Shown here: positions 1 to 14,854 of the stretch, piece by piece
Layout of the letters: every line of letters starts with the position of its first letter
How positions within the stretch are numbered: position 1 is the first letter of the stretch
Translations under genes and position numbers: made by a program
Assembly (NCBI GenBank): GCA_030424595.1
Contig: JAUHWG010000008.1
Location: forward strand, 62,001 to 126,000
DNA length: 64,000 bases
From: Polyangia bacterium
Lineage (GTDB): Bacteria > Myxococcota_A > Polyangia > Nannocystales > Nannocystaceae
Reading direction: 5' to 3'
Notes under the pieces: model-generated
What the model saw: only the letters and a program-made list of their open reading frames with translations
Databases searched by the model: none
What the model was told of the DNA's origin: nothing

Positions 1-195
1 GAAGAAGTCGTAGTCGCTGAGCTTGGGCAGCGGCAGCTCGCCCTCTTGAGGGCAGCGGGTCGCTCCGTCGCAGGGATCGGGCTCCAGCTCTGCGGTCTCC
101 GTACAGCCCGAGCTGAGCGGCAGGCTGACAGCGACGCAGAGGAGCAGCCCCGCAGCCGCGCGGGTGGAGGGGGAGCGGTGGGGTCGGGGCGGCAC
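1..195 (-). CDS. Lipoprotein N-terminus, probable SO2930-family diheme c-type cytochrome (partial)
   Basis: Only the first 65 codons are in the window; the gene runs off the left edge. A GTG start at 195 lies 6 nt beyond the stop of the upstream beta-helix gene, so the two are probably cotranscribed. The product has an arginine-rich n-region, a hydrophobic stretch (AAAGLLLCVAVSLPL) and a lipobox LSSGC. The mature part then reads PKLSDYDFF. A LSxYxFF opening and a parallel beta-helix neighbour are known features of the SO2930-like diheme cytochrome family. No CxxCH haem site is visible because the rest is missing. The lipoprotein call is solid; the cytochrome identity is inferred from the short motif and the neighbour. 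Confidence 0.55.
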   Translation of the reverse strand, partial: MPPRPHRSPSTRAAAGLLLCVAVSLPLSSGCTETAELEPDPCDGATRCPQEGELPLPKLSDYDFF

Positions 196-201
196 GGCGG
201 T

Positions 202-1509
202 CTACTCCGGGAGCTCGGGCAGGGAAGGGTGGCTACACTCGACGCCGGAGGGATCGCTGGTCGGCGAGCCCCCGCACATCGACGCGTCGTAGTAGGTCGC
301 GCCGCCGTTGTTGGCGACACAGTTGGTCAGCGCGTCGTCGACGTTCATGACGTCCGGATCGGCGCAGCCGTCGTCCATGATGTCGGGGAGCGGCGGGCTC
401 ATGTTGCCGGAGACGACGATCGCCAGGAGCGCGGGGTCGGCCCCGTTGCCCTCGAAGGTGTTGTCGTGGATGTAGTTGCCCTGGGCGAAGCGGTCGAAGC
501 TGGCGTCGTCGTAGGGGGGCAGCAGCTCGAGGTTGTAGGAGACCGTGATGATCCCGGTGCTGCCGTTGCCGCGGATCATATTGTCGTGGATCTCGTTGTC
601 GTCGGCGGCGAGGATCATCGCCCCGACGCCGTAGGGGACCTCGGCGACGATCGTCCCCTCCTCGGCGAAGTTCTCGAGGTTGTTGTTCTCGATGATGTTG
701 TCGTAGGCGTTGGTCCGCTTGCCGTCGGTGACCGGAAGCTGCGGGAGGTTGAAGATCAGCAGACCCGCGGTGTTGTCGTGGGCGTGGTTGCGGCGGACGG
801 TGGCGTCGGTCGAGTTCTCGATCTCGATCCCGGCGACGTTGCCGTAGACCTCGGAGTCCTCGACCAGGATCTTGGTCGACTGACCGACGTAGATCCCGGC
901 GTCGCGGGCCCCCTTCACCCAGGTCCGCTGGATCGTCACGCCGGTGCAGCCGACCGGGTAGAGGCCGTAAGCGCCGTTCTCGACCGAGGCGTCGGCGGTC
1001 CACTCGATCCCGAGATCGCGGAAGGTGATGTTGTTGACGTCGTTGGCGCGGACCCCATCGCCAGCGCTGTCGACCACCTTAAGGAGCTCGAGGGTCGCAT
1101 CGTCGGCGGTGATCAGGATCCCGTTGGCGCCGAGGTCCTGGGCGCTGAAGTCGAGGGCTGTCTTGTCGGCGCCAGCGCCCCGCAGGGTGACGCCTGTGCC
1201 GGTCATGGTCACCTCGGTGTTGAAGACAAACGTGCCTTCGCTGAGGCAGACCGTCGCTCCATCCGCGGCGTCGATCAGCGCGCCCTGGAGGGCCGCCTGG
1301 TCATCGTCGCTGGGCTCGATGTAAGCGTCGCAGCCCTCCGGGAGCTCGCCTGTCTCGGTCCCGGTCCCCGAGGTCGTCTCAGCGTCGGTGTCTGTGCTCG
1401 CGCCGGTCGTGCTCTCGGTGTCACCGCTGCCGCTCGAGTTGCAGCCCGCGAGGCTCACGGTGAGGAGGAGCGCACTGACTAGTTGGTTGGGGACATTAAG
1501 TGCGGCCAT
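202..1509 (-). CDS. Parallel beta-helix repeat lipoprotein
   Basis: A 435-residue exported protein. The N-terminus ([23 protein letters not shown]) is a lipoprotein signal with lipobox SLAGC, so Cys23 should be lipidated. A low-complexity Ser/Thr/Asp/Glu linker follows (about 24-57). The rest is a right-handed beta-helix of the NosD/pectate-lyase-like type: regularly spaced N-rich turns such as NNITFRD, DSEVYGN, NDNTAG and NNLENF recur from about 110 to 370. Such folds bind or cleave polysaccharides, but no catalytic residues can be assigned. The cytochrome-like gene follows after 6 nt, a pairing known for this beta-helix family. A palindromic motif upstream (around 1571-1606) resembles one upstream of the Asp-rich lipoprotein near 31.5 kb. 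Confidence 0.8.
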   Translation of the reverse strand: MAALNVPNQLVSALLLTVSLAGCNSSGSGDTESTTGASTDTDAETTSGTGTETGELPEGCDAYIEPSDDDQAALQGALIDAADGATVCLSEGTFVFNTEVTMTGTGVTLRGAGADKTALDFSAQDLGANGILITADDATLELLKVVDSAGDGVRANDVNNITFRDLGIEWTADASVENGAYGLYPVGCTGVTIQRTWVKGARDAGIYVGQSTKILVEDSEVYGNVAGIEIENSTDATVRRNHAHDNTAGLLIFNLPQLPVTDGKRTNAYDNIIENNNLENFAEEGTIVAEVPYGVGAMILAADDNEIHDNMIRGNGSTGIITVSYNLELLPPYDDASFDRFAQGNYIHDNTFEGNGADPALLAIVVSGNMSPPLPDIMDDGCADPDVMNVDDALTNCVANNGGATYYDASMCGGSPTSDPSGVECSHPSLPELPE

Positions 1510-1627
1510 ACAGTCCTATGGATAGCCTACTTCGGGCGATCGTGGTCCCACGAGCCCGGGAAAGCGGGCAAAGTTGGCAAGTTTCCCGAGGGCCACCTCT
1601 AGAGCGCGGTTTGATTACCGCGTTGAA

Positions 1628-2626
1628 TCAGGGGACTTCGAGCAGGAGTGTCGATATCGAGCCGGGTGCGTCGCGCGCCTGTCCCTGAGCACTCGCGAGG
1701 GCCATCCCGTCGACCTCGACGACAAAGCGCTCGCCGACCCCGGGGTGGAGGAGAACGAAGAGCCCGTGCTCCGCCGTGGCCTCGCCCTGGAACCCGTCCC
1801 GGGCTGCGTTCAGGTAGCGGATGACCGCGCCTGAGGGGGGCTCTAGGGGGGTGACGACGGCCCCCGCGACGGCCGAGCCAGTGGCGTGTTCGCGGACGAT
1901 CCCCACCACCCCGCCGGCGACGCCGAGCGGCAGGTGTGGAGCAGCCTCGGGATCGGCCTGGAGGAGGGCGCTCCAGCCCTCGAGCAGCGGGGTCTGCGCG
2001 ACCCAGAGATCATGGAATGTGTTGGTCCGACCGTAGGGGCCGTTGGGCAGGGGCACGGCGAGGACATTGCTCGTCGGCGTCAGACCTGCGCCGACGACGA
2101 GGCCGACGAGGCCGATCCCCGGGGCGATCGGCTCTTCGCTGACAGTGTCCACGCGACCTTCGCTGTCGGCCGTCGCCGCGAGGAGGACAGGGGCCCCGTC
2201 GGGGTTTTGCAGGGCGGTCAGGCCGTCGAGCGCACGCACCTCCACCTCGCCGACAGGCGCGCCCGTGCCGATGTCGAGGATGGTCCCGGTCAGGCGAAAG
2301 CGGCCCTCGTCGGGGGCCGCGGCGCAGGTCGCCTGCGGGTCATGATCGCGGTACTTGAGGCAGAGCTGGGAGAGGCAGTCGTCGTCGGCGACGCAGGCTT
2401 CACCGTCCGCTCCTGCGGCCTCGGTCGTCGCGGTCGAGTCGCCGGTCGAGTCGCCGGTCGAGTCGCCGGTCGAGTCGTCGGTTTGGGCGTCCGACGTCGA
2501 GGTCCCGCTCGTCGCCCCCGTGGTCTCGGTCGTGGCCTCGCTCTCGGATGTCTCTGGGGCCTGCGAGCAGGCGAGGATGAGCCCGAGGAGCGGCGAGAGC
2601 AGGGGTGAAGTGGGGATCTTTGGCAT
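1628..2626 (-). CDS. Lipoprotein with carboxypeptidase-regulatory-like domain
   Basis: I place the start at the ATG at 2626, giving 332 residues, because it opens directly into a lipoprotein signal (MPKIPTSPLLSPLLGLILAC). An upstream in-frame ATG would add 30 residues with no signal character. After the lipidated Cys come a Thr/Ser/Asp/Glu linker containing a DSTG repeat and a short Cys cluster (CVADDDCLSQLC...C). Two segments then resemble carboxypeptidase regulatory-like/CNA-B beta sandwiches (GTILDIGTGAPVGEVEVRA and GIVREHATGSAVAGAVVTPLE). These usually serve as stalk or binding modules. No enzymatic motif is seen. The exact function is unknown; surface location is inferred. Confidence 0.7.
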   Translation of the reverse strand: MPKIPTSPLLSPLLGLILACSQAPETSESEATTETTGATSGTSTSDAQTDDSTGDSTGDSTGDSTATTEAAGADGEACVADDDCLSQLCLKYRDHDPQATCAAAPDEGRFRLTGTILDIGTGAPVGEVEVRALDGLTALQNPDGAPVLLAATADSEGRVDTVSEEPIAPGIGLVGLVVGAGLTPTSNVLAVPLPNGPYGRTNTFHDLWVAQTPLLEGWSALLQADPEAAPHLPLGVAGGVVGIVREHATGSAVAGAVVTPLEPPSGAVIRYLNAARDGFQGEATAEHGLFVLLHPGVGERFVVEVDGMALASAQGQARDAPGSISTLLLEVP

Positions 2627-2708
2627 CGCGGCGTGGCCGAGGAGCGTCGACCCTAGCAGGCGATTTCGCGCCTCCGCAAGGAATCCCTCGTCGGTCGGGC
2701 CAAGAGAA

Positions 2709-2736
2709 GAGGGCACGGTCTGGAGACCGTGCCCTC
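2709..2736 (-). terminator. Hairpin terminator downstream of lolA
   Basis: A perfect 13-bp inverted repeat (GAGGGCACGGTCT / AGACCGTGCCCTC) separated by GG lies 60 nt past the lolA stop and before the next minus-strand gene. On the minus strand it is followed by TTCTCTT, a weak T tract, consistent with an intrinsic terminator. Confidence 0.65.
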
Positions 2737-2795
2737 GATGTCGTGTCGGCTCGCGGAGCCCTATCTGTTCGCCGACAGATCCTGCGGCGGCGTCG

Positions 2796-3551
2796 TTACT
2801 CCTTGGTCTCGACGTAGCCGGCGGGGATCTTGTACTTGAAGGCGCTCGGCTTGAGTCCGACGTTCAGCTTGGTCTTCGACAGCTCGAAGTGATTGATGCT
2901 GTTGTCGCGGTTGCGGACGACGAAGGCGTTGACCCGGCCGCTCCTGTCGTCGACCACCAGCAGGAGGGTCTTGTAGTGGGGGTTTTTGATCTTCGGCTTG
3001 AGCTCGATAACCGTGTGCCCGGGGATGCCGTAGCGCTTGTTCAGCGAGTCGTTCGCGAGGCGGACCTTGAACTCTTTGATCAGCTTCTGACCGCCGAAGA
3101 GGAACTTCATCGCCCCGGCGAGGTTGGAGTTGTTGCCGACGGCTTGGCTGACGACCTGGCGGGTGTCGTGCTCGACGACCCACATGCTCTCGCCGTCGAC
3201 GTAGAAGTCGGGGTCACCGGCGCCGGCGTAGTCCCAGACCATCATTCCCGGCTTCTTCAGGAGCATCGCCCCGCGGGTCACTGTGCGGGTCGCGTAGACC
3301 GGGTGCACGTAGGTCTGCTTGAAGTCGGCGGTGAAGTCCTTGGTCCCGTCATAGAACGCCTGGACGGTGGCGAGCACCGCAGAGGCGCTGCGGCTGGTCG
3401 CGGGCTTGGCAGCGGCGGGCTTCTCGGCCTCCGGCTTCGCGGCGGCAGGCTTCTCGGCGACCGCCATCACATTCTCAACGGGCTGCGCCGCTGCGGTGCC
3501 GGCGGAGCAGAGGATCCCGAGGGAGAGGAGGCAAACGGACAGGCTTTCCAT
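2796..3551 (-). CDS. lolA: Outer-membrane lipoprotein carrier protein LolA
   Basis: Periplasmic chaperone that carries lipoproteins from the LolCDE complex in the inner membrane to the outer membrane. I use the ATG at 3551 (251 residues) because it begins a clean Sec signal peptide (MESLSVCLLSLGILCSAGTAAAQP); the longer frame adds 22 unlikely residues. A Lys/Pro/Ala/Glu linker with an EKPAAAKP repeat precedes the LolA fold (about 55-251). That fold shows the hallmarks FTADFKQTYV, RGAMLLKKPGMMVWDY, FYVDGESMWVVEHDTRQV and a C-terminal beta-strand series. It sits downstream of ftsK on the same strand, the same order as in E. coli. Its presence fits the many lipoproteins encoded around it. Confidence 0.88.
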   Translation of the reverse strand: MESLSVCLLSLGILCSAGTAAAQPVENVMAVAEKPAAAKPEAEKPAAAKPATSRSASAVLATVQAFYDGTKDFTADFKQTYVHPVYATRTVTRGAMLLKKPGMMVWDYAGAGDPDFYVDGESMWVVEHDTRQVVSQAVGNNSNLAGAMKFLFGGQKLIKEFKVRLANDSLNKRYGIPGHTVIELKPKIKNPHYKTLLLVVDDRSGRVNAFVVRNRDNSINHFELSKTKLNVGLKPSAFKYKIPAGYVETKE

Positions 3552-3774
3552 GATGTGCTCTCGGACGAGGGGCCTAGCGGGACGATTCACGGGCGGAGTG
3601 TAAGCGCTGGGTAACACAGCGCGCTGTGCGCCTCATCGCTCTGCGAATTCGGCCGGGGATGCTCGCGTGCGTGAAGCACGCTGGCCTAGAGAGGCTGTGC
3701 ACGCCGGCTCTGGGCGAGTCTACGGGATCTCTGCGGCCTTCGCACGCCGACGGGGTCTGCGGGCGATCACGGGC

Positions 3775-6627
<2,853 letters not shown>

Positions 6628-6736
6628 CGAATTCGTCGTCTAAACGGTGTTCTGAGGGCATGGGTGCCCGCTGCCCATCCTACGCAGGAACTGCGAAAAG
6701 TAAAAAAATCCGCCGGGATGGGGTACCCTGCGCCGC

Positions 6737-7537
6737 ATGCGACGCGCCCTATTCGCTGTCATGACCCTCGCCCTCCTCGTGCCCGGCTGCAAGAAGGACG
6801 AGCTGGAGAAGGCCCTTGCTGAGGCAAACGAGAAGCTGAGTGCGACCCAGCGGGATCTCGACTCCGAGCGGCAGAAGAACAAGCAGCTCAAGGCCGAGAA
6901 CGACGAGCTTAGCCAGCGGATCGCCCAGCTCGACGCGGAGATCAAGGTCCTGGAGGCGCAGCTCGACGATCTCGCCCGTGAGGCCGGAGTCACCAAGGCA
7001 GAGCTGGAGGAGCTCCGGAAGGAGAAGGCCAAGCGGCTCGCCGAGCTCCAGGTCTACAGGGACCTCTTCGGTCAGCTTCAGGCGCTGGTCGACGCTGGGA
7101 CGATCCAGGTCGAGTTCCGCAAGGGCATGCTGGTGGTCAAGCTCTCGAGCGCGATCCTCTTCGACTCCGGCAAGACCGATCTCAAGGGCGAGGGACAGAC
7201 CGCCCTCGCCGATCTCGCCAAGGCGCTCAAGACCGTCAAGGGTCGCGACTTCCTAGTCTCGGGCCACACCGACAACGTCCCGATCAAGACGGCCCGCTTC
7301 AAGAGCAACTGGGAGCTCAGCACCGCCCGCGCGGTCGAGGTCGTCAAGTACTTGATCGAGGTCGGGATGGGCGCGGATCACCTCGGCGCTGCTGGCTTCG
7401 GCGAGAACGATCCGGCCGCCGACAACAGCACCGAGGAGGGGCGGGCGCAAAACCGGCGCATCGAGATCGTCCTCCTGCCCAAGCTCGGCGACATCCCCGG
7501 CATGAAGGAGATGTTGATGGGCAAGAAGAAGTCCTAG
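6737..7537 (+). CDS. OmpA-family lipoprotein with coiled-coil stalk
   Basis: Probable outer-membrane lipoprotein anchored to peptidoglycan. The 266 residues start with a lipoprotein signal (MRRALFAVMTLALLVPGC, Cys18). A long heptad coiled coil follows (about 20-112: repeated Glu/Lys/Leu segments such as LEKALAEANEKL and LAELQVYRDLF). The C-terminal OmpA/MotB domain (about 125-255) has the signatures ILFDSGKTDL, GHTDNVPI, SNWELSTARAVEVVKYL and GFGENDPAADN..EGRAQNRRIEI. Conserved Asp and Arg residues for diaminopimelate binding are present. The layout resembles motility- or envelope-associated OmpA proteins of myxobacteria. The gene is divergent from ftsK, with a 109-bp shared promoter region. 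Confidence 0.85.
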   Translation: MRRALFAVMTLALLVPGCKKDELEKALAEANEKLSATQRDLDSERQKNKQLKAENDELSQRIAQLDAEIKVLEAQLDDLAREAGVTKAELEELRKEKAKRLAELQVYRDLFGQLQALVDAGTIQVEFRKGMLVVKLSSAILFDSGKTDLKGEGQTALADLAKALKTVKGRDFLVSGHTDNVPIKTARFKSNWELSTARAVEVVKYLIEVGMGADHLGAAGFGENDPAADNSTEEGRAQNRRIEIVLLPKLGDIPGMKEMLMGKKKS

Positions 7538-7672
7538 CCGTCCGGGCGTTCTACAGCCGGTCAAGCCGGGAGGTCGACGCATCGCGTCGGCCTCTCGCCG
7601 TTTGTGGGAGGTGGCCGGCCAACCATCGGCTGGTCGGATGGCTCGGTCCTGCGGCGGCCGACGCCGGGGGCG

Positions 7673-8173
7673 CTACGTCGCCTGGACCAGACCGCGCTTG
7701 GCCATCAGCGTGCCCCCCCAAAACCGCTTGAGGCGGCTGCGGAGGCGGTGCCAACGACCGGCGCGGACGTCTCGCTCGAGGCCTCGGGCGAAGGCGAGGG
7801 CGAGCCTGTTGGCGGTCTCATAGCGAGCGCGGAGCTCCGGCGAGAGATCGCGGGCGAGGGCGAAACGGTAGAAGAGGCGCTCGATGAGCGCGTCGAAGCC
7901 CGCGGCAGCGCGGTCGCGGCGGTGGAAGAGGCACAGGGCGAGCTTGTCGACCTCAGCCTGAGTCTCGAGCTCGAGCGGGCTCACAGGTCGACCGCGGCGG
8001 ACCGCCTCGGCGAGGTAGAGGAGGTGGCTCAGCCCCTCGACCGCGGGGAGGGCGTCGGCGAGGCCCTCATCGGCGAGCACCTCGCTCGCCGCCATCGCCT
8101 CCAGGCGGACGAGGAGCGACCCGTCGAGGGCGAGGGCGATGTCGACGCTCTCCTCCGCTTGGCGGACGACCAC
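7673..8173 (-). CDS. Conserved hypothetical protein (start uncertain)
   Basis: Unrecognised soluble protein of at least 166 residues, rich in Leu, Ala, Arg and Glu and probably helical, ending in a basic tail (WHRLRSRLKRFWGGTLMAKRGLVQAT). The first usable start is GTG at 8173. Coding character continues upstream in the same frame (TLRALYRGLEALYGADTG.. then AHVHTYTALEGCGHEL) with high GC third positions. Yet the 145 nt between the upstream gene's stop (8319-8321) and 8173 contain no ATG, GTG or TTG in any frame of this strand. A CTG start, a frameshift from the upstream gene or a sequence error could explain this. It is probably cotranscribed with the gene before it. Confidence 0.6.
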   Translation of the reverse strand: MVVRQAEESVDIALALDGSLLVRLEAMAASEVLADEGLADALPAVEGLSHLLYLAEAVRRGRPVSPLELETQAEVDKLALCLFHRRDRAAAGFDALIERLFYRFALARDLSPELRARYETANRLALAFARGLERDVRAGRWHRLRSRLKRFWGGTLMAKRGLVQAT

Positions 8174-8318
8174 CAGCTCGTGGCCGCAGCCCTCGAGGGC
8201 GGTGTAGGTGTGGACGTGGGCGACCGGATCGAGCCCTGTGTCGGCGCCGTAGAGCGCCTCCAGCCCGCGATAGAGCGCGCGGAGGGTCGACCTCGACGGT
8301 GAGGCGGGCCCCTCGGGA

Positions 8319-8900
8319 CTATTGGATGAGATCGGAGCCCTCTGCGTCGAGGAGGACGCCGGCGCGGACCAGGCGAGCGCAGTCGCGGGGATCGCGATTG
8401 CGACGCCAGCGCTCGTAGAGCCCCATGAGATCCCGGGGCGCCTCGCCCTCGACGTCGATCACCTCGCCGATCACCTGGCTGAGCTCCTCGAAGGACTCCG
8501 CCAGCTCGTCGAAGACCCTGAGCGCGCCGTGCTGCTCGCTGATCCCGCGGTAGGCGGACTCACCGATGCCGCGGACGTAGCCGACGTTGACCGGGGTCCG
8601 GTCGAGGCTGCGGGGCACGGCGCCGCTGATGAAGAGGGCTCGATCGCCGACCGCCCGGAGGGCGAAGGATCGGGCGCTGCCGGCCTGGCTCCGGGCTCGC
8701 AGGTACTGGAGCGCGAGCGGCGGGGAGTGTCGTCCCGCGACCCCTGTGCGCCTCACAAAGCCTGCGAGGAGGTGGACGACGTACGCTTCGGTCGTCTGAG
8801 AAAGGTTTTTGCCCGCCCGTTCTTGGGCTTCATGGATCTCTTCATAGAAGAAGGCAGTGAGCGACCCGTGGATCTCGAGGGAGGTGTGGTCCTGAGTCAT
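8319..8900 (-). CDS. Conserved hypothetical protein
   Basis: A 193-residue soluble protein I do not recognise. No signal peptide or membrane segment is seen. It opens MTQDHTSLEIHGSLTAFFYEEIHEAQERAGKNLSQ and later has an Arg/Leu-rich region (RRTGVAGRHSPPLALQYL). A central segment (RAVGDRALFISGAVPRSLD) and a tail (LYERWRRNRDPRDCARLVRAGVLL) look like a folded helical protein. The gene directly precedes the hypothetical gene with the unclear start and may form one functional unit with it. No catalytic motif is visible and no function is proposed. Confidence 0.65.
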   Translation of the reverse strand: MTQDHTSLEIHGSLTAFFYEEIHEAQERAGKNLSQTTEAYVVHLLAGFVRRTGVAGRHSPPLALQYLRARSQAGSARSFALRAVGDRALFISGAVPRSLDRTPVNVGYVRGIGESAYRGISEQHGALRVFDELAESFEELSQVIGEVIDVEGEAPRDLMGLYERWRRNRDPRDCARLVRAGVLLDAEGSDLIQ

Positions 8901-9031
8901 CGGAGCCTCTGCTTGTCGAAAGAAGTGCTTCGTTCAACGCTAGCAGCGCAGGCGCGTCGATCAATGGAAATGTGTGAGCAAACCCATGAACTCCAGCTCG
9001 GGTCTCTGCGACCTTTTTCTCCCCCGAGGGG

Positions 9032-9059
9032 TTGACCCCATGTCGGTGCGAATTAGACT
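9032..9059 (+). promoter_or_regulatory. Sigma-70-type promoter of groES-groEL
   Basis: TTGACC (9032-9037) and TAGACT (9054-9059) are separated by 16 nt and match the -35 and -10 consensus at 5/6 and 4/6 positions. The predicted transcription start, about 9065, lies just before the CIRCE-like element. Region 8901-9208 has no gene and holds this promoter, the operator and the groES leader. Confidence 0.6.
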
Positions 9060-9068
9060 CGCGCTCCG

Positions 9069-9095
9069 TTAGCAGTCGCATCGCGCGACTGCCAA
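9069..9095 (+). promoter_or_regulatory. CIRCE-like HrcA operator
   Basis: TTAGCAGTC (9069-9077), a 9-nt spacer and GACTGCCAA (9087-9095). The CIRCE consensus is TTAGCACTC-N9-GAGTGCTAA, so arm length, spacer and outer bases match. The inner C/G pair is swapped symmetrically in both arms, and one base breaks the symmetry. Its position at the predicted transcription start of groES-groEL is where HrcA represses in other bacteria. HrcA itself is not in the window. Confidence 0.7.
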
Positions 9096-9208
9096 GAGTG
9101 GTGAAACACGCAGTGATTTCCCCCACTTGGGAACCTGCGTGCGTTCATGTCCAACACCAAACTTTGCACGGGCAACGCCCGGAAATAGAAAGCACAGGAG
9201 ACCTGAAG

Positions 9209-11202
<1,994 letters not shown>

Positions 11203-11229
11203 GCCCCCCGCCGGCCTAGCCGACACGAG

Positions 11230-11266
11230 AAGAGGCTCCAGGCATTGCCTGGGGCCTCTTGCTTTT
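11230..11266 (+). terminator. Terminator of the groES-groEL operon
   Basis: A 14-15-bp near-perfect hairpin (AAGAGGCTCCAGGCA / TGCCTGGGGCCTCTT, one G-T pair) 28 nt after the groEL stop is followed by GCTTTTGG. This is a normal intrinsic terminator. Confidence 0.8.
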
Positions 11267-11438
11267 GGTTGGTCCGTTTGTTCTCTTGCTCAGCATCGGT
11301 GGCAGCGGCAGGCTCCGCCCATCGCGGAGCACGAGGTGAGCGCTCACCCACACGGATACAGTCGAAGCGCGAACCCCGTGTCACTGACGGTGACACGTGG
11401 GTTGTCGCGGACGCCTCACAGCAGCGCCTATTTCAGGG

Positions 11439-12815
<1,377 letters not shown>

Positions 12816-13069
12816 AGCGGCGGAAACTACCGAGGAGCGGAGACGCGCGCAAGCGTTGGAGGACCTCCGCGGTGCCTGTTTGCGAGGCCCCCTGCCAGCG
12901 CCGAAGCGGGCACAGATCCCCCGCAGCTCGCGGTATTCCTGGCGGAGAGGCGTTCGACGTTGGCCCCGAGCATACCAGGGACCTTCACTACGGGCTGCCC
13001 AGGTGGCGCTCGTGACCGCGAGCACGACGAGGGCTCCTGCCTAGGTACAGAGAGGGGCGAGCGCGGTCT

Positions 13070-14758
13070 TCAGCGCCAGCGGGCGACCGTGAGCCCGCCG
13101 AGCGCGGCCGCGTAAAAAAACGCGGAGACGTAGGGGATGCCGAGGCTGGCAAAGCCCGGGAGGTTGAGCGAGAGGGCATAGGTGCCGCAGAGCAGGCAGG
13201 TCGCCGACACCGCGACCCGCAGCGCCCGACGCTGGCGAGCGCGCTCCGCCTCCTCCTGGAGGCGCAGGGTCGTCGGGGCGATGCCGACGGCGATCTTCCC
13301 CTCTTGGATGTCGCTCAGGATCGCCGGGAGCTGTTGCGGCAGCGAGCGGAGCACCCGCGAGAGCATGTGGAAGTCGGCGAGGGCGGTCTGCTTGAGGCGA
13401 TCGGGGGAGTAGCGCTCGGCGACCATCTGCTCGATGAAGGGGCGAGCCAGCTCGATCGGATCGACGTCGGGGGCGATCGACTTGGCGAGGCCCTCGGTCG
13501 TCACGATCGCCTTGAAGACCATCGTGAAGTCGGTCGGCATCCGCACGTTGTGGCGGGTCGCGCCGGCGACCAGCTCGCCGAAGAGCTCGCCTATCTGGAT
13601 CTCCGAGAGGGGGACGCCGATGAGGTGGCGCTCGGCGACCTCGACGACGTCGTCCTCGAAGGCCTGGTAGTCGACCCGGCTCTTGTGGATCGCGAGGGCG
13701 TAGAAGGTGCGGGCGACCGACTCGAGGTCCTCGTTTAGGATCGACCAGAGGATGTCGATCAGCTTGTCCTTCATCGACGGCGAGAGGCGGCCGACCATCC
13801 CGCAGTCGATCAGGGCGAGGCCGTTGTCGTCCTGGACGAAGACGTTCCCGGGGTGGAGGTCCCCGTGGAAGAAGCCGTCGACGAAGAGCATCTTGTAGGA
13901 GGTGTTGAAGTAGGTCTCGACCAGCGGCCCTGTGTCGGCGCCGGACTCTAGGAGCTCGGAGAACTTGCGCCCGCGGACGAACTCCATGCAAAGGACCTCC
14001 CCCGTGCTCAGCTCGTCGTAGACCTTGGGCAGGCGGACCTCGGGCTTGTCGGCGAAGTTTCGGCGGAAGCGCTCGATGTTGCGGGCCTCGTTGATGAAGT
14101 CGAGCTCCTGCCCGAGCGAGCGGGCGAAGCCGGAGATGACCCCGCGCAGGTCCATCGCCTCGGCCTCTTGGAACGCCTCCTCCGCGTAGCCGGCGATCGC
14201 CATGATGATGTTGAGGTCGCTCTGGATCATCCGCCGCAGGTCCGGGCGTTGGATCTTGAGGACGACCTCGTCGCCGCCCTTGAGGGTGGCGCGGTGGACC
14301 TGGGCGATGCTCGCGGAGGCCAGGGGCGCCTCATCGAGCTCGGCGAAGAGCTCGCGGTAGTTGGGGCCGAGGTTTTGCCGGAGCTGCGCGTCGATCGACG
14401 CGAAGTCGACCGCCGTCACCTGATCCTGGAGCGTGGTCAGCTCGTTGATGACAGGCGCAGGGAGCAGGTCCGGCCGGGTCGAGAGGATCTGGCCGAGTTT
14501 GACGAAGGTCGGCCCCAGGGCCGTAAACGCGGCGACGAGGCGGACCCCTGTGTCGGCGCTGCCGGCCGCGGCGCGGGTGAGGTCGGCGCCCGCGTAGTCA
14601 AACTCGATCTGGAGCTCGCGGCGGACCTTGAGCTGGGCGATGAACCAGCCAAAGCCGTGCTTGACCAGCACGGTCGCGATCTCACGGAAGCGCGCGACGT
14701 CCTTGGCCCCGGTGACGAGCGCCCTCGAGGAGCTGACGAGCGTTCGGAGGACCGACAC
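13070..14758 (-). CDS. AarF/ABC1/UbiB family atypical kinase
   Basis: Membrane-associated protein-kinase-like ATPase of the UbiB (ABC1/ADCK) family, which supports quinone biosynthesis or lipid homeostasis. The 562 residues show the family KxGQ motif (FVKLGQILSTRPD, about 85-97), the Ala-rich nucleotide loop (LASASIAQVHRA), an invariant Lys (VVLKIQRP), the catalytic loop GDLHPGN (about 299-305) and the metal-binding DCGMVG. Two hydrophobic segments at the C-terminus (about 505-558) fit the twin membrane anchor. All key residues are present. The gene is divergent from ttcA, 96 bp away. A direct role in ubiquinone synthesis cannot be claimed because myxobacteria mainly use menaquinone. Confidence 0.88.
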   Translation of the reverse strand: MSVLRTLVSSSRALVTGAKDVARFREIATVLVKHGFGWFIAQLKVRRELQIEFDYAGADLTRAAAGSADTGVRLVAAFTALGPTFVKLGQILSTRPDLLPAPVINELTTLQDQVTAVDFASIDAQLRQNLGPNYRELFAELDEAPLASASIAQVHRATLKGGDEVVLKIQRPDLRRMIQSDLNIIMAIAGYAEEAFQEAEAMDLRGVISGFARSLGQELDFINEARNIERFRRNFADKPEVRLPKVYDELSTGEVLCMEFVRGRKFSELLESGADTGPLVETYFNTSYKMLFVDGFFHGDLHPGNVFVQDDNGLALIDCGMVGRLSPSMKDKLIDILWSILNEDLESVARTFYALAIHKSRVDYQAFEDDVVEVAERHLIGVPLSEIQIGELFGELVAGATRHNVRMPTDFTMVFKAIVTTEGLAKSIAPDVDPIELARPFIEQMVAERYSPDRLKQTALADFHMLSRVLRSLPQQLPAILSDIQEGKIAVGIAPTTLRLQEEAERARQRRALRVAVSATCLLCGTYALSLNLPGFASLGIPYVSAFFYAAALGGLTVARWR

Positions 14759-14854
14759 GGGGCGGAGTATAGGGTATGCGGCGAGCGTGGCGGAACTGTC
14801 ACGCTTGCTCTCAGGCCGTGCGGGCTGCTATCCACCGCCGACGGAGAACGACCC

